The notes beneath the pieces are model-generated. The model ran no database searches. It had not been told where the DNA came from and worked only from the letters and a program-made list of their open reading frames with translations. A stretch of 64,000 nt of DNA from Epinephelus fuscoguttatus (lineage: Eukaryota; Chordata; Actinopteri; Perciformes; Serranidae), in contig NC_064753.1 in the NCBI RefSeq assembly GCF_011397635.1, positions 33,504,322-33,568,321 of the forward strand, read 5' to 3'. This document shows positions 63,001 through 64,000 of the stretch, piece by piece. The position numbers and the translations under genes were made by a program. Within the stretch, counting starts at the first letter, position 1. Each line of letters starts with the position of its first letter.

Positions 63001-63632
63001 GCAGTGTCGATCATCCAGGTAATTTTATACACAGCAGTTTTTTGGCTTCACATGTCATTGAGCAACTTTCATAGGAATGAATGGGGCCCGGCCACCACCA
63101 CTGTATCCAGTACGCTTTGTGCATTCATGTTTTTGTCAGACTGCAATACCCATTGTCAGTCACTGTGGATGATGGTGACGTGAATCAGAGCGGTAGCTTT
63201 GTCATTGCGTGCAGAAACAAAACACTGTGTCATAGTTCCTGGATTCATCCACAACAGTCCCATGATCTGAAACTAGACTTGCTGAATGTTTTTCTATGTT
63301 TCTTTGTCTTTTTTTACCTGTAGCTTCAGCTCACTGTTTGTCTGCTACAACAGAAGTTTAATCTTGGTGATTAGATTTTTCTTAGCAAAAGGCTTTTGGC
63401 AAAAACAGATAATTTAACTAGAAGAGTTTTTGCACATCCAGGCCTTTGTGTGTATTAGTGTGTATTGATTTGTGCTTTCTGAACCCCCAGGAAGATGAGT
63501 GGCTCAGTGGGTTTGCTGATGAGCCGTTGTGTACAGTCATGTCCAACAACCACAACTTCCACCTGACAGGGAAGTGGTACGATGAGAAGTGCAGCGAGAG
63601 TGGGTATGGCTTTGTTTGTCAAAAACCTCAAG
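41352..63632 (+). CDS. pla2r1: M-type phospholipase A2 receptor (3'-partial gene, 23 coding exons)
   Basis: A mannose-receptor-family type I membrane receptor that in mammals binds secretory phospholipases A2 and mediates their uptake. Twenty-three in-phase exons give about 1121 residues; human PLA2R1 has 1463. The order is signal peptide, cysteine-rich ricin-B-like domain, fibronectin type II domain, then C-type lectin-like domains 1-6. CTLD7, CTLD8, the membrane span and the endocytic tail should follow beyond 64000. Diagnostic matches to PLA2R1 over LY75 and MRC1 are KCIQ/RCIT with MLWKWVS, GNAHGMPC...WGFCP, FHNEKVLMKRSW and FHLTGKWY...GYGFVC. The EPN-type sugar-binding triplet of the mannose receptor is not seen, as in mammalian PLA2R1. 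The position right after itgb6 matches human 2q24. Two donors (48700 and 53646) are atypical. Confidence 0.94.
42387..43287. repeat. GGACCTTTAA-family MITE, split by a nested element
   Basis: The left half (42387-42597) carries 'cagccagtgtttggtttgtc' and 'ggctactgtagatcaacatg'. The right half (43133-43287) carries 'gatataaacagctcattcta' and 'ttccatttctgccaatagat'. They join across the insert at 42598-43132. Confidence 0.75.
42598..43132. mobile_element. nested non-autonomous DNA element with ATGTAG duplication
   Basis: It begins TAGGGCT and ends AGCCCTAGC, short inverted termini. ATGTAG flanks it at 42592-42597 and 43133-43138. The 535-bp body has no open frame of note and is of unknown superfamily. 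Confidence 0.65.
44134..44514 (+). CDS. pla2r1: pla2r1 exon 2 (cysteine-rich ricin-B-like domain)
   Basis: It encodes KGLFILESEPLKRCITVDRS, then LEDCERPTRRMLWKWVS, SMCLGLNISDT and a WWRCRGNMLYG block. The four-cysteine trefoil pattern and lengths equal those of human PLA2R1. Acceptor 'ctctttccag', donor GTAAAC. Confidence 0.96.
44669..44842 (+). CDS. pla2r1: pla2r1 exon 3 (fibronectin type II domain)
   Basis: It encodes IHTLLGNAHGMPCALPFKYN, WYSECTTEGREDHLQWCATT and RWGFCPVQ, with four cysteines and the aromatic residues of the FnII fold that binds collagen in this family. Confidence 0.96.
44896..46515. mobile_element. Tc1/mariner-like non-autonomous element carrying a nested Rex3-like LINE
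   Basis: The left end 'actatatggcctgatgtatg' plus 'ttggacacc' and the right end 'ggtgtccacttacttttgcc' plus 'atatagt' are inverted repeats. The inner text 'cagaagagcggaggctgttt' (46401-46420) is typical of the fish Tc1-like family. The LINE fragment at 45065-46109 sits inside it, as do imperfect AT-rich inverted stretches beside the LINE. Confidence 0.7.
45065..46109 (+). mobile_element. Rex3/RTE-like LINE remnant with (TGGA)n tail
   Basis: Reverse-transcriptase text is spread over several frames: LERRLRPIVEPQIQEE, ESCVCILGTKSSTFSVGVGL, MRVSTFKSESMILC, EFKCLGVLFTSEGRMELEMD and YVPTLTYGHEL. The conserved FADD motif region is frameshifted (LHLCFLQMMWFC in the first frame), and the end of the protein is eroded. 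The (TGGA) tail at 46092-46109 is characteristic of Rex3. It is clearly dead. Confidence 0.85.
46662..46681. repeat. (CAA)n microsatellite
   Basis: About six AAC/CAA units. Confidence 0.9.
46837..47140. mobile_element. hAT-like MITE
   Basis: The left end CAGTGGTTCCCAACTGGTGG and the right end GGACCAGCTGCGAACCACTT are inverted relatives (CAGTGGTTC...CTGGT). It is about 300 bp with no open frame. The 8-bp flanks match only partly. Confidence 0.6.
47328..47492 (+). CDS. pla2r1: pla2r1 exon 4 (CTLD1, N-terminal part)
   Basis: It encodes DSSCELFWESNKELRACYQF then WSQAMSTCQAQGGNLLSITS and LAEQRYIR, the first loop and helices of CTLD1. Acceptor 'gttcacag', donor GTAGGC. Confidence 0.95.
47738..47851 (+). 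CDS. pla2r1: pla2r1 exon 5 (CTLD1, WIGL core)
   Basis: It encodes ASVGAMVWIGLNHLKDRRGW then QWSDGAPLSLVNYTT, carrying the WIGL hydrophobic core of the lectin fold. The acceptor 'cttgtggtag' has a weak pyrimidine tract. Confidence 0.93.
48056..48205 (+). CDS. pla2r1: pla2r1 exon 6 (CTLD1, C-terminal part)
   Basis: It encodes QCGVYSSVVEGHWQSLSCES then ALPYICKQ, the closing cysteine pair of CTLD1. It then has a linker DDTRRAEPL. Donor GTGAGC. Confidence 0.93.
   Translation, partial: FCLPARCRTTDSVECTAQLSRVTGRVCPVSPPCRTSVSRRLTTPAEPSH
48505..48699 (+). CDS. pla2r1: pla2r1 exon 7 (CTLD2, N-terminal part)
   Basis: It encodes ENWQYIHTECADGWWPHNGF, CYRLLSE and QGANLTSIHSLSEVEMLLNL. The end in phase 1 is fixed by the next exon, which forces the atypical donor GTTCGC at 48700. 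Confidence 0.9.
48816..48979 (+). CDS. pla2r1: pla2r1 exon 8 (CTLD2, core)
   Basis: It encodes VSMESTEVWIGLWKPASSPT, VEWSDGSPVTLTLWHQYHPP and ALCVKADRK. Acceptor 'gttctacag', donor GTGGGA, exit in phase 0. Confidence 0.92.
49426..49536 (+). CDS. pla2r1: pla2r1 exon 9 (CTLD2 end, CTLD3 start)
   Basis: Thirty-seven codons encode EGNWLLVSCDERLPAVCRRE, a short linker and then DEGCPE, the first cysteine of CTLD3. Human PLA2R1 has the same break between E and GW. Confidence 0.92.
49549..49579. repeat. (CACACG)n microsatellite
   Basis: Five hexamer units immediately after the exon 9 donor of pla2r1. Confidence 0.9.
49580..51370. other. pla2r1 intron 9
   Basis: Only a repeat at 50800-51130 is identified here. 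The rest (49600-50790) is AT-rich with incidental short open frames. Confidence 0.5.
50800..51130. repeat. dispersed repeat, shorter copy of the 17965-18310 family
   Basis: It contains 'ggtcccctagaggatacata', 'gactttagtgatgtcctgac' and 'tctagtgccatcatcaggcc', followed by 'cagtactttggttttctgac'. The order is that of the family, but the 'gttagcatgct' part is missing. Confidence 0.55.
51371..51483 (+). CDS. pla2r1: pla2r1 exon 10 (CTLD3, N-terminal part)
   Basis: It encodes GWKRHGHSCYTVTSHEQNFG, then MGYYCKAPLLTMENR, parallel to human GWERHGGFCYKI...GYYCPPALVTITNR. Donor GTGGTT, phase 2. Confidence 0.93.
51570..51739 (+). CDS. pla2r1: pla2r1 exon 11 (CTLD3, core)
   Basis: It encodes FEQAFVNSLLSESGANSSRY, YWIGIADHDTRGEYGW and FTNWNKHQP. 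Consensus splice sites 'ctggcag' and GTAATC. Confidence 0.95.
51881..52089 (+). CDS. pla2r1: pla2r1 exon 12 (CTLD3 end, CTLD4 start)
   Basis: It encodes SAGGCVAMSGGPALGHWEVK, then SVCKQS, a linker and CPPGWESHSGLLDCFK, as in the corresponding human exon. Confidence 0.95.
52090..53499. other. pla2r1 intron 12
   Basis: It contains a LINE-type 3' fragment (52310-52470, 'ctatcacagggcttacacac'), a short AT-rich MITE fragment (52480-52560) and a 'cgatatcacgatac' repeat (52590-53000). Confidence 0.5.
53500..53645 (+). CDS. pla2r1: pla2r1 exon 13 (CTLD4, N-terminal part)
   Basis: It encodes VFHNEKVLMKRSWVEADFFC, then ALGAQLASFHHYEEQVFVKQ and LLSTMFEG, one of the strongest PLA2R1 matches in the window. 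Frame with exon 14 requires a phase-2 end, hence the atypical donor GTTGGT at 53646. Confidence 0.93.
54060..54230 (-). mobile_element. LINE 3'-coding remnant, antisense
   Basis: The minus-strand frame reads RASTLWYDLPEELRLTKSLS then SFKSCLKT, the pattern at the C-terminus of many L2/CR1-type reverse transcriptases (LWNSLPEEIR...SFKSLLKT). It is a small fragment. Confidence 0.6.
54728..54916. mobile_element. tRNA-derived SINE, copy 2
   Basis: The A box TGGCTTAGTGG (54754-54764) and B box GGTTCGACTCC (54797-54807) are identical to those of copy 1, and the tail 'tgtggccctttgctgcatgt' is shared. The leader is shortened by about 14 bp between the boxes. It is flanked by AGAAGTCCTAAG (54728-54739) and AGAAGCCCTAAG (54905-54916), a one-mismatch duplication. 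Confidence 0.9.
55496..55580 (+). CDS. pla2r1: pla2r1 exon 14 (CTLD4, core)
   Basis: It encodes TEGRWFWVGLNKRDPEHLGS then WEWSDGAP, parallel to human FWIGFNKRNPLNAGSWEWSD. Acceptor 'cttttttag', donor GTAAGT. Confidence 0.94.
55673..55808 (+). CDS. pla2r1: pla2r1 exon 15 (CTLD4, C-terminal part)
   Basis: It encodes VVASFIEDKNDEDDRRDCAV, YSDLTNTLTPQPCDAKHEWI and CKLAR. It starts 92 bp after the previous exon, behind a (GT)n tract. Confidence 0.94.
55903..55938 (+). CDS. pla2r1: pla2r1 exon 16 (micro-exon, CTLD4-5 linker)
   Basis: A 36-bp exon encoding GDKLKKPYWYTE between 'gttgcag' and GTAAGT. Human has DVKPKIPFWYQYD at this point. It is too short to be found by frame length and rests on homology and phase. 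Confidence 0.85.
56094..56254 (+). CDS. pla2r1: pla2r1 exon 17 (CTLD5, N-terminal part)
   Basis: It encodes SEPWVFYRGAEYLLAKQPFN, then WDSVSLACQMMGAYLVSIHS and REELHFVKERLRR. As in human, CTLD5 lacks the usual first cysteine. Donor GTGTGT. Confidence 0.93.
57063..57096. repeat. (CA)n microsatellite
   Basis: About 17 CA units in pla2r1 intron 17. Confidence 0.95.
57512..57576 (+). CDS. pla2r1: pla2r1 exon 18 (CTLD5, WIGL core)
   Basis: A 65-bp exon encoding LSMGPTDWWIGLSFGEPEGE then IG, parallel to human SKYGASWWIGLQEERANDEF. Acceptor 'gtctcctcag', donor GTGTGT, phase 2. Confidence 0.9.
58085..58500. repeat. tandem repeat, about 140-146-bp unit, three copies
   Basis: The block 'ttcttcaaatttgg' starts at 58129, 58275 and 58415. 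Each time it is followed by 'acatcc/tgtcc...cttg', and 'ggtcaaaggtcaaggtca'-like words follow at each repeat. Weaker related text ('aacatgtttctggtcataa' and 'aacatgtttctggctataac') continues to about 58680. It lies in pla2r1 intron 18. Confidence 0.8.
58972..59078 (+). CDS. pla2r1: pla2r1 exon 19 (CTLD5, middle)
   Basis: It encodes WSDKTKLEFEYWAEDTTSGD, then IWKRTRLCITMSSSS. Acceptor 'cttttgcag', donor GTAAAC. Confidence 0.92.
59167..59303 (+). CDS. pla2r1: pla2r1 exon 20 (CTLD5 end, CTLD6 start)
   Basis: It encodes GKWSANKCSDLHGYVCKRRT, a linker, and then CPEEWLYFGHK, parallel to human CPKGWLYFNYK. Donor GTGCAG. Confidence 0.94.
59304..61206. other. pla2r1 intron 20
   Basis: A 1.9-kb intron with the complete short MITE at 59902-60197 and a repeat at about 60470-60860 ('ccagagcctcaaggcctg'). 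Elsewhere it is AT-rich without recognised features. Confidence 0.55.
59902..60197. repeat. GGACCTTTAA-family MITE, short complete copy
   Basis: The left end 'tttaaaggtctagtgcatag' and right end 'tcctacacactggaccttaa' are inverted repeats. The 296-bp body has 'gagccagtgtttggtttgtc' and 'aggtaacaaaaacacaatga'. It is the most compact copy and defines both ends of the family in this window. Confidence 0.85.
61207..61324 (+). CDS. pla2r1: pla2r1 exon 21 (CTLD6, N-terminal part)
   Basis: It encodes CLLLHLPDSPKDGKSWKDAQ then SICSSFGGTLVAVEDEIEQ, parallel to human CLLLNIPKDPSSWKNWTHAQ. The acceptor 'gttggcag' follows a (GT)n tract instead of a normal pyrimidine tract. Confidence 0.93.
61500..61639 (+). 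CDS. pla2r1: pla2r1 exon 22 (CTLD6, core)
   Basis: It encodes YITMLLQGSSVGVWIGLRDE, DTMKWTNWKSVTYTNWSPIE and PKSYLT. The sequence SPIEPK stands where sugar-binding lectins have EPN, so it lacks the calcium ligand set. Confidence 0.94.
61890..62335. mobile_element. non-autonomous DNA element with inverted ends
   Basis: The left 'tattctcatgcaccgtttgt' with 'cctacgaaaagtaatgcaca' is an imperfect inverse of the right 'caaatttgtaggatatcata' with 'cgaactgttgtatgaggata'. It is about 445 bp with no open frame, in pla2r1 intron 22. Further repeat-like text occupies 62620-63120. Confidence 0.55.
63491..63632 (+). CDS. pla2r1: pla2r1 exon 23 (CTLD6, C-terminal part), last exon in window
   Basis: It encodes EDEWLSGFADEPLCTVMSNN, HNFHLTGKWYDEKCSESGYG and FVCQKPQ, closing CTLD6. 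Human has NPNFHFTGKWYFEDCGKEGYGFVCEK here. Donor GTAAGA, phase 1. The next 368 bp to the edge are intron without an identifiable CTLD7 exon. Confidence 0.95.
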
Positions 63633-64000
63633 GTAAGATTCCCTCAGTTTCTTTATCTTTGGTTTTATTCTGTCACTCTGTCTGTCATTGTCTCTCCGAC
63701 TGTTTTTTTTAGCACGTCTGTGTTTTTCTTTTGCTGTCAGACCATTCTGGCTTTCTGATGCTGAATGGTCTCTCATGCACTTCTCCTATAACGTATTCTC
63801 TTTGCCGTCTCGAAGTGGAATCTAAAGCGCTGACAGGTGTTTTCTTTCCTGACAGCCACATAGTGTGCCCACGAATAGAGAAAGATGGACAAAACAGAAT
63901 ATGCTGTCCAGACATATCATTAACTACATTAACAAAATAGAAAACACAATGCAACCTGAACATCTTGTCTTTGTTAACCCTCGGTGGTTTAACTTCTCAC

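Noticed and set aside
1..64000. A novel prokaryote-like or defence system
   Set aside because: All coding signal is accounted for by three known vertebrate genes and transposon remnants; no clustered unknown frames, RNA structures or operon-like arrangement were seen.

Overview
The window is nuclear DNA from a teleost fish, most likely a percomorph. The protein-coding genes are split into many exons with GT..AG introns. The spaces between exons are filled with fish-type interspersed repeats: L2-like and Rex3/RTE-like LINE fragments, a tRNA-derived SINE, a MITE family ending in GGACCTTTAA, hAT-like and Tc1-like non-autonomous elements, and long CA/GT microsatellites. There are no bacterial operons, ribosome binding sites or CRISPR arrays.

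Three genes lie head to tail on the + strand, in the order known from human chromosome 2q24 (RBMS1, ITGB6, PLA2R1). (1) About 1-12060 is the 3' end of an rbms1-type RNA-binding protein gene: six coding exons (1023-7412) that encode the last 143 residues. A 3'UTR probably continues across an intron to AATAAA signals near 12.02-12.04 kb. (2) 22639-36259 is a complete integrin beta-6 gene (itgb6). Fifteen coding exons keep phase throughout and give 782 residues, against 788 in human, with a polyA signal at 36761. (3) 41352 to beyond the right edge is the M-type phospholipase A2 receptor gene (pla2r1). Twenty-three coding exons give about 1121 residues: signal peptide, cysteine-rich (ricin-B-like) domain, fibronectin type II domain and C-type lectin-like domains 1 to 6. 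CTLD7, CTLD8, the membrane span and the tail lie downstream.

Between the genes (about 12.1-22.4 kb and 36.8-41.3 kb) I found mostly repeats. There is one unplaced exon-like segment (19123-19189) and one short open frame built on a degenerate minisatellite (37491-37814). The three products do not form a pathway: rbms1 is an RNA/ssDNA-binding regulator, itgb6 an epithelial adhesion receptor subunit, and pla2r1 an endocytic receptor of the mannose-receptor family. Their adjacency is ancestral vertebrate synteny.

I found no convincing new biological system. The observations most worth a second look are: an odd cysteine next to the metal-binding glutamate of the integrin beta-I domain, a strongly altered specificity-determining loop in the same protein, NPLF in place of NPLY in its tail, a stop codon six bases before a putative 3'UTR intron in rbms1, two atypical splice donors in pla2r1, the orphan exon, and several clearly nested transposons with readable target-site duplications. 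Exon boundaries come from reading frame, splice dinucleotides and remembered family sequences; no alignment or database search was run.
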